A DNA stretch of 64,000 nt from Paraplanobispora takensis (GTDB lineage Bacteria > Actinomycetota > Actinomycetes > Streptosporangiales > Streptosporangiaceae), in the NCBI RefSeq assembly GCF_016863195.1, contig NZ_BOOK01000031.1, positions 142,003 through 206,002 on the forward strand, read 5' to 3'. The translations under genes and the position numbers were made by a program. Each line of letters opens with the position of its first letter. Within the stretch, counting starts at the first letter, position 1. Of the stretch, positions 1 through 6,861 are shown one piece after another. The notes under the pieces are model-generated. The model searched no databases and was not told where the DNA came from. It saw only the letters and a program-made list of their open reading frames with translations.

Positions 1-412
1 GGAGCAGGTCGATGTGGAGGTGGGCCGGATAGTCGGCCAGCTCCGGGACGATCATGCGCTCCGGCCGGTACATGAGGTCGATCATGGACTCGCTCGGGGA
101 GACCGGCGGGCCGTCGGGCGCGGGGAAGCGCTCTCTCATCCGGGGCAGCCACTCCCGGCGGTAGTTCCCGACGAAGGCGGCCGTGTCCGCGGTGCCGAGG
201 ACGTAGCCGACGGCCCGTTCCCCGTCGTCGAGGACGAAGGTCAGATCCGGCTCCAGTTCGGCGTACGGAGCGGCGAAGATGCCGGGCATCAGGTCGAGAT
301 CGGGATAGATGTGCCGGGAGTCGCCGCCTTCGTGGGCGGTCCGGACGCAGATGTCGTAGAGGTCGGCGCGATCATCGGGGCGGTAGGGCCGGACAGTCGT
401 CATGGGAGCCAT
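1..412 (-). CDS. GNAT N-acetyltransferase, 3' end cut by window edge
   Basis: An open frame runs from ATG at 412 (alternative in-frame ATG at 403) to the left window edge with no stop, so the C-terminus is missing. The N-terminus reads MAPMTTVRPYRPDDRADLYD, a typical GNAT opening. It is followed by a strand carrying VGYVLGTADTAAFVGNY, which resembles the acetyltransferase-like (HAT-like) domain found beside bacterial hexosaminidases and in human O-GlcNAcase. The acceptor is unknown. No good ribosome site is visible at either ATG. A LacI-type palindrome lies 12 bases upstream at 424-437, suggesting control by a carbohydrate-responsive repressor. Family assignment is good; substrate is not assignable. 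Confidence 0.8.
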   Translation of the reverse strand, partial: MAPMTTVRPYRPDDRADLYDICVRTAHEGGDSRHIYPDLDLMPGIFAAPYAELEPDLTFVLDDGERAVGYVLGTADTAAFVGNYRREWLPRMRERFPAPDGPPVSPSESMIDLMYRPERMIVPELADYPAHLHIDLL

Positions 413-423
413 GATGCTTGCTG

Positions 424-437
424 TGGGAGCGCTCTCA
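424..437. promoter_or_regulatory. LacI-family (CebR-like) operator
   Basis: TGGGAGCGCTCTCA is a near-perfect palindrome with the central CG of LacI-family operators. It differs at one base from TGGGAGCGCTCCCA, the CebR site that controls cello-oligosaccharide genes in Streptomyces. It sits between the divergent acetyltransferase genes, 12 bases before the start at 412 and 64 bases before the start at 501. No LacI regulator gene lies in this window. Confidence 0.55.
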
Positions 438-500
438 CAAGATTTTCCGCCGGTGAGTGGGGTCTGACATGAGGGAATCGCCCCTGTTACGCTGCACCGC

Positions 501-992
501 ATGATCGAGGTGGAGCTGCGCGGCTGGCGGCCCGACGACGTGCCCGTCGTGCTGGAGGCCTTCCGCTCGCCCGACATGGCCCAGCAGTCCTCCCACCCGA
601 TCGACACGCCCCGCGCGGCGCTGGAGTGGATGGCGCTGTGGGGGTTCCGGGACGACGCGCAGGCGTTCGCGGTGGTGGCCGGCGGCGAGGTCGTGGGCAA
701 CGTCGCCGTGAGCAACATCGACGCCCACGACACGGGGTGGGTGTCCTACTGGACGTCGCCGCGCGCCAGGGGCAGGGGCGTCGCGGTGGCCGCGGCGATC
801 AAGCTGGCCGAGTGGGCGTTCACCGAGCGCGGGCTGTTCCGGCTGGAGCTGGGACACCGCGTCAGCAACGCCGCGTCCTGCGCAGTCGCGACCAGGGCGG
901 GGTTCGCGATGGAAGGGGTCGAACGGGCCAAGCTGCGTTACGGCGACGTCCGCCACGATGTGGAGCGGCACGCCCGCCTGGCCACCGACTGA
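501..992 (+). CDS. GNAT acetyltransferase, RimJ/RimL type
   Basis: A 163-residue protein, the usual length for the RimJ/RimL branch of GNAT. Seen: an N-terminal ELRGWRPDDVPVVLEAF segment, a central strand ending in GWVSYWTSPRARGRGVA, where R-x-R-G-x-G/A binds the acetyl-CoA pyrophosphate, and a C-terminal EL-x-H-x-V-x-x-x-N-x-A-S-x-x-V-A-x-R-A-G-F block typical of ribosomal-protein or small-molecule N-acetyltransferases. It should transfer acetyl from acetyl-CoA to an amine in the cytoplasm; the acceptor is unknown. It stands alone, divergent from the gene at 1-412, with a possible shared operator at 424-437. Confidence 0.85.
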   Translation: MIEVELRGWRPDDVPVVLEAFRSPDMAQQSSHPIDTPRAALEWMALWGFRDDAQAFAVVAGGEVVGNVAVSNIDAHDTGWVSYWTSPRARGRGVAVAAAIKLAEWAFTERGLFRLELGHRVSNAASCAVATRAGFAMEGVERAKLRYGDVRHDVERHARLATD

Positions 993-1032
993 CACGCCGT
1001 ACGGCGCACCGGGGGAGCCCCGGCGACGGGGA

Positions 1033-1389
1033 CTACAGGGCCCTGAGGCCGGACAGTACGTCGCGCAGGAGGTTCTCGCGGGGCGCGGCGATGGTGGTGG
1101 GAGGGGTGTGGACGGTCAGCAGCCCGGCGTTGCGCAGATCGCCGAGGAGGACCCGGACCACCCCGACGGGCAGCCCGGTCCGGGAGGCCGCCTCGGCCAC
1201 CGTGATCGGCCGGCGGCAGGCGCCCAGCAGGCGCAGGTGTTCCGGGGGCAGGTCGGGAGGGGCCGGTCTGATCGCCGCCACCGTGGCGATCAGGTCGAAC
1301 CCCTCACCGGCCGGACGGGTCCGGCCCCGGGTCACCGTGTAGGGACGGATGATCGGTCCGGGATCCGGGTCGGGCCATCGGTCCGTCAT
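1033..1389 (-). CDS. DUF742 protein (conservon CvnC-type)
   Basis: A 118-residue protein matching the DUF742 family. The N-terminus has the R-P-Y-x-x-T-x-G-R-T motif (RPYTVTRGRTRP, about residues 15-26) and the second half looks like a winged helix (VAEAASRTGLPVGVVRVLLGDLRNAGLL). In actinomycete conservons such proteins sit with a NIT-domain sensor kinase, a roadblock protein and a small GTPase and form a membrane signalling complex. Here the start overlaps the kinase stop by four bases (ATGA, 1386-1389). The roadblock and GTPase genes are absent: the next gene lies on the opposite strand. Confidence 0.85.
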   Translation of the reverse strand: MTDRWPDPDPGPIIRPYTVTRGRTRPAGEGFDLIATVAAIRPAPPDLPPEHLRLLGACRRPITVAEAASRTGLPVGVVRVLLGDLRNAGLLTVHTPPTTIAAPRENLLRDVLSGLRAL

Positions 1390-3731
1390 CGGTCGTCATC
1401 CTCCTCGGCTCTGCGCCACCCCGCGCGGAAGGACGTCAGGACGGTGCTCGGGGTGACGGTCTCGGTCTCCGGCGCGGGCCGTACCCGCCGGGGCAGGCCG
1501 TTGCCGGGGACGGTCTGGCCCGTCTGCTCGGGCACGGCCGTCTGTTCGGGTGTGACCTGGGAGGTCTGCTCGGAGGCGTTCCAGGAGGCCTGCTCGGACA
1601 CGGTCCGGGAGGTCTGCTCGGAGGTGCCCCAGGAGGTCTGCTCGGGAGTGCTCCAGAGGGACGGCTCGGACGACAGCGCGTCCCACGGCGCCGGGCCGGA
1701 CGAGGCGGACCAGGCCGGCTGCCCGGACGCCGTCCGGGACGCCGGGGCGTGCTGGGGCGCAGCCTGCCGGACGCGCTTGGGCAGCCCGCTGTCGGTGGTG
1801 GGGATCCGCTCCACCTCGACCGAGTAGGGGGAGGCGGAGGGCAGTTCCGGCCTCTCGGCGACCAGTTCGGCGGGGATGAGCACGATCGCGGTGGTCCCGC
1901 CGTACGGCGACGGCCGCAGCGAGACGCGGATGCCGTGACGGGCGGCGAGCCTGCCGACCACGAACAGGCCGAGCCGGTCGCTGTCGGCCAGGTCGAACTC
2001 CGGCGGGTCGGCCAGCCGCTCGTTGATGTGGGCCAGCTCGGCGGGGGTCATGCCGAGACCGCGGTCCTCGACCTCGATGGCGTAGCCCCTGGCCACCGTC
2101 TCGCCGTGCACGCGCACCGTCGTGTTGGGCGGGGAGAAGATCGTGGCGTTCTCCACCAGCTCGGCGATCAGGTGGATCACGTCGGTGACGACCGTGCCGA
2201 CGAGCGACGGGCCGCTCGGCACGGTGATCGTGACGCGGCGGTAGTCCTCGACCTCCTCGACGGCGGCGCGCATCACGTCGTAGATCTCCACCGGTACCCG
2301 CCAGCCGCGGGCGGGCACCGACCCGGACAGGATGATCAGGCCCTCGGAGTGCCGGCGCATGCGGGTGGTCAGGTGGTCCAGGGCGAACAGGCCGTCGAGG
2401 GACTCGGGGTCGACGGCGCGCCGCTCCATCGTCTCCAGCATGGTCAGCTGCCGGTGCAGGAGCGACTGGCTGCGCCGGGCCAGGCTCACGAAGACCTTGT
2501 TGACGCCCTTGCGCAGCTCGGCCTGGCCGACGGCCGCCTCGACCGCCGTGCGCTGGACCGAGGCGAACGCCTCGCCGACGCTCACGACCTCGGCGGTGGT
2601 GCCCTGGTGCAACTCGGGGGTGGCGGACTCGGCCTCGGTGCAGACGTCCTCGCCCCTGCGCAGCCGGGCGACCACGTCGGGCAGGCGCCGGTCGGCGAGG
2701 TCGAGGGCGGCCCGCTGCAGGCTCACCAGCTCGGCGCCGATCCGGCGGCCGAACCGCACCGAGATGAAGATCGACGCCACGACCGCGATCAGGCCGACCC
2801 CGCCGACGATGCCGACGCGCAGCAGGATCGAGGTGGCCAGCGGCGCGGAGCGGTCGCTGTTGCGGCGGCTGACCTCGCCGCCGAACCGGTCGAAGGTGTC
2901 CGACAGCGCGGTGGCGGCCGTCGCCCAGGAGGAGTCGGGGCGCGAGGCCGTGGCGAACGTCCGCTCGATCTGCTCGAACGTCCGGTAGGGGGCGCTGGCC
3001 GAGAGGTTCACATAGGGGGCGCGCAGCTCCTCGTCGAGCTGGTTGAAGCCCAGGGAGTAGAGGAGCTTGCGGCCGGCGGCCAGCTCGGCGAAGGCCGCGC
3101 GGTCCCGGTCGTCGAGGGACTTGGCGGCCACGACTCCGGAGATCAGCGCGGCCTGCCGGCTCAGCAGCTCGCGGCTGCGCCCCATCACGACGATGGCCCG
3201 GGTCTGGTCGACGAGCTCGGGATCCTGGGTGATGTACATCTTCTCGAAGGAGTCGAAGATCGCCCAGACGATCGAGGAGTAGGCGTCGAGGGTCTGCTGC
3301 CGGGTGGCGGAGCGCGAGTCGACCCCGGTGCGGATCGTGGTGAGCTGGTCCAGCTCGGAGGTGAGATGGGCCACCCGCTCCTGCAGCGCCTCGCTCATGT
3401 CACCGCGGTACTCCTCGGCCATCTGCCGCAGCTGCTCGCGTGAGGCGTTGGTCCGGGCCCGCTGGGTGTCGAGCGCGGAGCGCGCGGAGGTGTCGCCGCC
3501 GAGCAGGCTCAGGGAGAGCAGCCGTTCGTGCTGAAGGGCGGTGGTCAGCGTCCGGGTCGGCACGACCACGCTCTCGTAGAGCGCCCCGGCCCTGAGCAGG
3601 TCCGCCCCGCCCTGCAGCGTGGACGTGGCCGCGAACCCCCAGATCGCTACCAGCGAGACGAGTGGCACCAGCAGAAGGGTGAATATCTTCGTCTTGATCG
3701 AGTATTTTCGGCCACCCATAATGCCTCGCAT
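1386..3731 (-). CDS. NIT-domain sensor histidine kinase (conservon CvnA-type)
   Basis: A 781-residue membrane sensor. Residues about 12-35 form one transmembrane helix; the extracytoplasmic part to about residue 305 fits the nitrate/nitrite-sensing NIT domain; a second helix (about 305-325) leads to a HAMP-like linker. The dimerisation segment has the conservon form LDHLTTRMRRHSEGL rather than a classic H-box. The ATPase N-box (ELVENATIFSPPNTTV) and G-boxes (DRGLGM, DRLGLFVVGRLAARHG) are intact. The tail carries two G-L-P-[KR]-R-V-R motifs flanking 8-residue S-E-Q-T-S repeats. An alternative start is ATG at 3719. It overlaps the DUF742 gene and is probably its signalling partner. Confidence 0.88.
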   Translation of the reverse strand: MRGIMGGRKYSIKTKIFTLLLVPLVSLVAIWGFAATSTLQGGADLLRAGALYESVVVPTRTLTTALQHERLLSLSLLGGDTSARSALDTQRARTNASREQLRQMAEEYRGDMSEALQERVAHLTSELDQLTTIRTGVDSRSATRQQTLDAYSSIVWAIFDSFEKMYITQDPELVDQTRAIVVMGRSRELLSRQAALISGVVAAKSLDDRDRAAFAELAAGRKLLYSLGFNQLDEELRAPYVNLSASAPYRTFEQIERTFATASRPDSSWATAATALSDTFDRFGGEVSRRNSDRSAPLATSILLRVGIVGGVGLIAVVASIFISVRFGRRIGAELVSLQRAALDLADRRLPDVVARLRRGEDVCTEAESATPELHQGTTAEVVSVGEAFASVQRTAVEAAVGQAELRKGVNKVFVSLARRSQSLLHRQLTMLETMERRAVDPESLDGLFALDHLTTRMRRHSEGLIILSGSVPARGWRVPVEIYDVMRAAVEEVEDYRRVTITVPSGPSLVGTVVTDVIHLIAELVENATIFSPPNTTVRVHGETVARGYAIEVEDRGLGMTPAELAHINERLADPPEFDLADSDRLGLFVVGRLAARHGIRVSLRPSPYGGTTAIVLIPAELVAERPELPSASPYSVEVERIPTTDSGLPKRVRQAAPQHAPASRTASGQPAWSASSGPAPWDALSSEPSLWSTPEQTSWGTSEQTSRTVSEQASWNASEQTSQVTPEQTAVPEQTGQTVPGNGLPRRVRPAPETETVTPSTVLTSFRAGWRRAEEDDDR
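1560..1655. repeat. Four 24-bp tandem repeats inside the NIT kinase gene
   Basis: Four adjacent 24-base units (1560-1583, 1584-1607, 1608-1631, 1632-1655) encode on the minus strand the 8-residue repeats SEQTSWGT, SEQTSRTV, SEQASWNA and SEQTSQVT. Degenerate copies continue on both sides. They lie in the disordered tail of the kinase and keep the frame, so copy number could vary without breaking the gene. Confidence 0.85.
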
Positions 3732-3896
3732 TACGTGTATGCGCGGTTAACAGTGGCGAAACCCTAGCAATCTCCACGACCTACGGCCAGAGACATACAG
3801 GCCTAACCACAAGAAAGCATTTGTCTCTCTCTGGGTGACACGGAACCCGGAGGCCGCCGGGCACGTCTGTAGATGACAAGAGGGGGAGGCACGCCC

Positions 3897-4238
3897 ATGA
3901 CGAGGGTTGCGGAACTGATCGAGGCCGAGCTGGCCCGCACGGTGGAAGCGGTGCTCGCCGAGGGCGGCGAGCTGGAGCGTGCGGGGGCGGTGCAGCTGGT
4001 CAGGTTCGGGCCCGCGTTCATCACCGCCGAGGTGGGCGACGGCAGCGAGCGCGTGGAGCTCCAGGTCGCCGACGGAGCCCTGAAGTGGTACTGCACCTGT
4101 GCCGAGGGCAGGCGGGGCGCGTTCTGCCTCCACTGCGTCGCGACGGCTCAGTCGGTCAAGAGGAGGACGGACAAGAACGCCTCCTGCGGCGTCCCGTCGG
4201 AGACGGCGTCCGACAGCACGGTCCGGATCGCGTCGTAG
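3897..4238 (+). CDS. Small SWIM zinc-finger protein
   Basis: A protein of about 113 residues from ATG 3897. The upstream in-frame ATG at 3873 is rejected because the purine-rich GAGGGGGAGG ribosome site lies between the two. The C-terminal half holds a SWIM signature, C-x-C-x(8)-C-x-H (CTCAEGRRGAFCLHCVA), a zinc ligand set known to bind DNA or proteins. The N-terminal half is a helix followed by beta strands (VQLVRFGPAFITAEVGDGSERVELQV reads as a short sheet). The last 30 residues lie antisense to the barstar gene (4148-4238) and look like a read-on rather than a domain. Function unknown. Confidence 0.7.
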   Translation: MTRVAELIEAELARTVEAVLAEGGELERAGAVQLVRFGPAFITAEVGDGSERVELQVADGALKWYCTCAEGRRGAFCLHCVATAQSVKRRTDKNASCGVPSETASDSTVRIAS

Positions 4239-4525
4239 GCCGGCCGGTCGGCGCCGCTCAGCACCGACGGCTCCGACCAGACCAGCACGTGCTCTCCCGG
4301 CGGCAGCCATGACAGGTCGGTCAGGCAGTCGTACAACGCGTCGAGGTTGTGCCCGAAGCGCTCGGGGAACGACAGCGCCTCGGCGATCGCGGTCATCGCC
4401 TCGGCGGAGGTGGTGACCGCCGTACCGTCCACCCGGTGCGGTGTGACGGCGCGCAGCATCTCCTCGTAGGCCGTCAGCGGGCCCCGCTCGAACATTCCCC
4501 TGGACAGCACCGGCCACCCCCGCAT
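4148..4525 (-). CDS. Barstar-family protein
   Basis: A 125-residue protein starting at ATG 4525, with AGGAGGAAA about 12 bases upstream. The core SFPERFGHNLDALYDCLTDL is the barstar signature: in true barstar this helix plugs the active site of the ribonuclease barnase. The following W-L-P-P-G and the final SVLLLTD strand fit the family. No barnase-like nuclease gene is visible nearby, so this is an orphan immunity-type protein or has an endogenous RNase target elsewhere. The 3' end overlaps the convergent SWIM gene by 91 bases. Confidence 0.8.
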   Translation of the reverse strand: MRGWPVLSRGMFERGPLTAYEEMLRAVTPHRVDGTAVTTSAEAMTAIAEALSFPERFGHNLDALYDCLTDLSWLPPGEHVLVWSEPSVLSGADRPAYDAIRTVLSDAVSDGTPQEAFLSVLLLTD

Positions 4526-4613
4526 GGCTTCTGACGTTTCCTCCTGCCTACCCCCGGTGTGGCCAAAAGAAACGGAAGAATCGGACATTAGGGGAGAGAG
4601 GACGATTAAGCGC

Positions 4614-4642
4614 TGGACATTATTGTCTAGTTGTCTGACAAT
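4614..4642 (+). promoter_or_regulatory. Promoter for a leaderless EamA-GntR transcript
   Basis: TGGACA (4614-4619), a 17-base spacer, then GACAAT (4637-4642). The -35 box matches the consensus at 5 of 6 bases and the -10 box at 4 of 6. A start seven bases downstream falls on the GTG at 4649, which has no ribosome site, so the mRNA is probably leaderless. The GntR-type operator at 4631-4641 overlaps the -10 box. Confidence 0.5.
4631..4641. promoter_or_regulatory. GntR/FadR-type operator
   Basis: TTGTCTGACAA is a perfect palindrome around a central T and matches the FadR-subfamily consensus T-N-G-T-N3-A-C-N-A. It covers the predicted -10 box of the transporter-regulator operon. The second gene of that operon encodes a GntR regulator with an FCD-type domain, so autorepression is the natural reading. 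Confidence 0.6.
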
Positions 4643-4648
4643 CGCACT

Positions 4649-5563
4649 GTGTCCTCCACTGTGACCGCGAAAACCGGGACCGCGGAACCCGCGACCACGC
4701 AAGCCGCGCCCGCCAGGAAACTCGCCGTCGTCGGGGCCGCCGTGCTGTGGGGTACGGCGGGCACCGCCGGACTGCTCGTCGGCGGCGTCGACCCCGTCTC
4801 CCTCGCCGCCGCCCGCCTGGTGATCGGCGGGCTGGTGCTCGCCGTCGCCGCCGGCGCGGCCATGCGGGCGCTGCCCCGCAAGGGGCTGCTCGCCGCGGCC
4901 GCCGCAGGGGTGGCCGCCTACCAGCTGTGCTACTTCGCCGCCGTCAGCAGGACCGGGGTGGCCATCGGGACCGTGGTCGCCATCGGCAGCGGCCCGGTGT
5001 TCACCGGGCTGCTCTCCTGGCTGGCGGACAGGGTGGTGCCCACCCGGCGCTGGGCCGGGGCGACCGCCGCGGCGATCATCGGCTGCGCCGTCCTCACCGG
5101 CGGGGGAGGCGAAGCCCGCGCGGACGGGATCCTGCTCGCGCTCCTCGGCGGCCTGATCTACGCCTTCTACGCGGTGAGCGCCGCCCGGGTGATCGGCGCC
5201 GGAGCCTCCTCCGACGCGGTCATGGGCGCGATGTTCGGCGGGGCGGCGCTGCTGATGCTCCCGGTCCTGCTCGGCACGGACCTCGGCTGGCTCGCCGAGC
5301 CGCGCGGCCTGCTGACCGCGCTCTATCTCGGCGGCGCCACCACGGCGCTGGCCTACCTGCTGTACGGCAGGGGCCTGCGCACCACCCCGGTGGCGACCGC
5401 CGCGACCCTCGCCCTCGCCGAGCCCGCCGTCGCCGCCCTGCTCGGCGTCGTCGTCCTGGGCGAGCAGCTGACCGCGATCTCGGCCGCCGGGTTGCTGCTG
5501 CTGGGCGCGAGCCTGGTGGCGGTCGCACTCCCCGAGCGGAAAGCGGCACAATCACTCCTGTGA
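4649..5563 (+). CDS. EamA/DMT-family membrane transporter
   Basis: About 304 residues with ten hydrophobic helices in two EamA repeats, roughly residues 20-150 and 160-300. The helix with VAAYQLCYFAAVSRTGVAIG and the second-half AYLLYGRGLRTTPVATAATL are characteristic of drug/metabolite exporters of the RhaT/YdcZ-like superfamily. The start is taken as GTG 4649. An in-frame TTG at 4631 lies inside the operator and has no ribosome site. The stop overlaps the GntR start by four bases (GTGA), so transporter and regulator are translationally coupled. It is probably an efflux or solute exporter; the substrate is unknown. Confidence 0.85.
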   Translation: MSSTVTAKTGTAEPATTQAAPARKLAVVGAAVLWGTAGTAGLLVGGVDPVSLAAARLVIGGLVLAVAAGAAMRALPRKGLLAAAAAGVAAYQLCYFAAVSRTGVAIGTVVAIGSGPVFTGLLSWLADRVVPTRRWAGATAAAIIGCAVLTGGGGEARADGILLALLGGLIYAFYAVSAARVIGAGASSDAVMGAMFGGAALLMLPVLLGTDLGWLAEPRGLLTALYLGGATTALAYLLYGRGLRTTPVATAATLALAEPAVAALLGVVVLGEQLTAISAAGLLLLGASLVAVALPERKAAQSLL

Positions 5564-6183
5564 CGCTCCCGCTCCGTCCCGTATCCGCGGTCGCCGCCCT
5601 GGCCGACGCACTCCGCCGCCGGGTGCTGTCCGGCGAGATCGAGCCCGGCACGGCGCTGCCGGAGCAGGAGCTGTCGGCGGCCTACGGCGTGGCCCGCCCC
5701 ACCGTCCGCGAGGCGCTGGCGGTCCTGGTCCACGAGGGCCTGCTCCGGCGGGAACGGCACCGCAGCGCCCAGGTGGCCGAGGTGACGGCGGCCGACCTGG
5801 ACGACCTGATGTTCGTCCGGCGCCCGCTGGAGGACCTGATGGCCCTCTCCCTGGCCGGGCGGCGGGTGGCCGAGGCCGACGGGGCGCTGGCCCGGATGGC
5901 CGCGCTTCCCGGCGACGCCCCCTGGTCCGACGTGGTCGCCGAGCACATGGCGCTGCACCAGGCGCTGATCGTGGCGGTGGGCAGCCCGCGGCTGGAGCGC
6001 CTGTACTCCGCGCTGGCCGCCGAGACCCGGCTGGGCCTGGTCCGGCTGCGCACGGTCTACGCCGACCGGGACGTGCTGGTCGCCGAGCACCGCGATCTGC
6101 TCGACGCCATCGCCGGCGGACCGTCGCCGGAGGCCCGCCGCGCCGTCGCGGAACATCTGGACCACGGCTGGGGAGAGTCTTGA
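5560..6183 (+). CDS. GntR-family transcriptional regulator (FCD type)
   Basis: 207 residues from GTG 5560. Residues about 8-70 are a GntR winged helix (LADALRRRVLSGEIEPGTALPEQELSAAYGVARPTVREAL), followed by an all-helical FCD-like effector domain with the usual metal-ligand spacing (an H in the AEHMALHQALI helix, a later AEHRDLLDAI and a final AVAEHLDHG). FCD regulators bind small organic acids or similar ligands and release DNA. The gene is coupled to the upstream EamA transporter, and the palindrome at 4631-4641 is a fitting binding site. Confidence 0.88.
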   Translation: MTLPLRPVSAVAALADALRRRVLSGEIEPGTALPEQELSAAYGVARPTVREALAVLVHEGLLRRERHRSAQVAEVTAADLDDLMFVRRPLEDLMALSLAGRRVAEADGALARMAALPGDAPWSDVVAEHMALHQALIVAVGSPRLERLYSALAAETRLGLVRLRTVYADRDVLVAEHRDLLDAIAGGPSPEARRAVAEHLDHGWGES

Positions 6184-6242
6184 CACTCGGACTTCAGCGG
6201 TTCTATTGCACGGGAAGGCCCTAAGTCGTCACAATCGCGGCC

Positions 6243-6593
6243 ATGCACGGCAATTCAGTGCCGGATACGTACGTGTACGTCACCGAGGAAGGCGTGACTC
6301 GCCACTACGCGGACGGAAGCGTCGACGCGCTCGCATGGGAAGACGTCGTCGAGGTACGGGTCGTGGGGGACACGGACACGGACATCCTGTACATCCTGCT
6401 CGACCGGGACGGGCAGGGATGCGTCGTGCCCAAGTCGGCGACCGACGGAGCGTTTCTCACCCGCCTGCGGTATCTCCCGGATTTCGATCTCGACCGGCTC
6501 AGCGCGGCGGTGAGCACCGCCCGCGATTCATACGTCGTGGTCTGGCGCAGTCCCGATCCGCCCTCGGCCCTGCCCGACCTGGAGTACGACTGA
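6243..6593 (+). CDS. Small hypothetical cytoplasmic protein
   Basis: 116 residues, not recognised as a named family. It reads as a small beta-rich fold: VYVTEEGVTRHYADGSVDALAWEDVVEVRVV looks like the first strands of a PH-like or bPH domain, followed by ILYILLDRDGQGCVVPKSA and an acidic helix with FDLDRLSAAVSTARDSYVVV. No signal peptide, no membrane segment, no cysteine clusters. It stands alone between the GntR gene and the EPS locus. A short imperfect inverted repeat around the stop codon (6591-6607) might act as a weak terminator. Confidence 0.6.
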   Translation: MHGNSVPDTYVYVTEEGVTRHYADGSVDALAWEDVVEVRVVGDTDTDILYILLDRDGQGCVVPKSATDGAFLTRLRYLPDFDLDRLSAAVSTARDSYVVVWRSPDPPSALPDLEYD

Positions 6594-6861
6594 CCTCGCG
6601 AGGGTCAAGTCGTCATTTCTGTGTGTCCACACCCGATTACACAGTGCGTACGAATGGTTGAAAGTACACATTTGGACCGTTCCGTCAAGGCGTGCCTATC
6701 CGACTATATCGGCCACTAGTGGCCAACGGTCTCTATTCCGCTCTTCCTGCGTGATCAATATGATTTCGAAGGGTACTTGCGGCTTTCTGAGGCTTTTGGG
6801 AAATCTGTCAACCCTTGGCACCTTGTGTACGTCTGCTATCTGTTAATTCCCGGATAGTTGG
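6594..6861. other. AT-richer leader region before the EPS locus
   Basis: About 270 bases without a credible gene and visibly richer in A and T than the rest of the window. It separates the housekeeping genes from the EPS locus and contains the candidate promoter at 6815-6842. No convincing riboswitch fold was recognised by eye. Confidence 0.5.
6815..6842 (+). promoter_or_regulatory. Candidate promoter of the EPS locus
   Basis: TTGGCA (6815-6820) and TATCTG (6837-6842) separated by 16 bases, just upstream of the first EPS gene. The fit to the housekeeping sigma consensus is moderate and the spacer is one base short. Confidence 0.35.

Noticed and set aside
14..472. Plus-strand frame at the window start
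   Set aside because: Antisense to the GNAT gene that is open to the edge and carries family motifs.
4526..5551. Long upstream extension of the barstar gene
   Set aside because: It is antisense to the EamA gene; the ribosome site and ATG at 4525 start the real domain.
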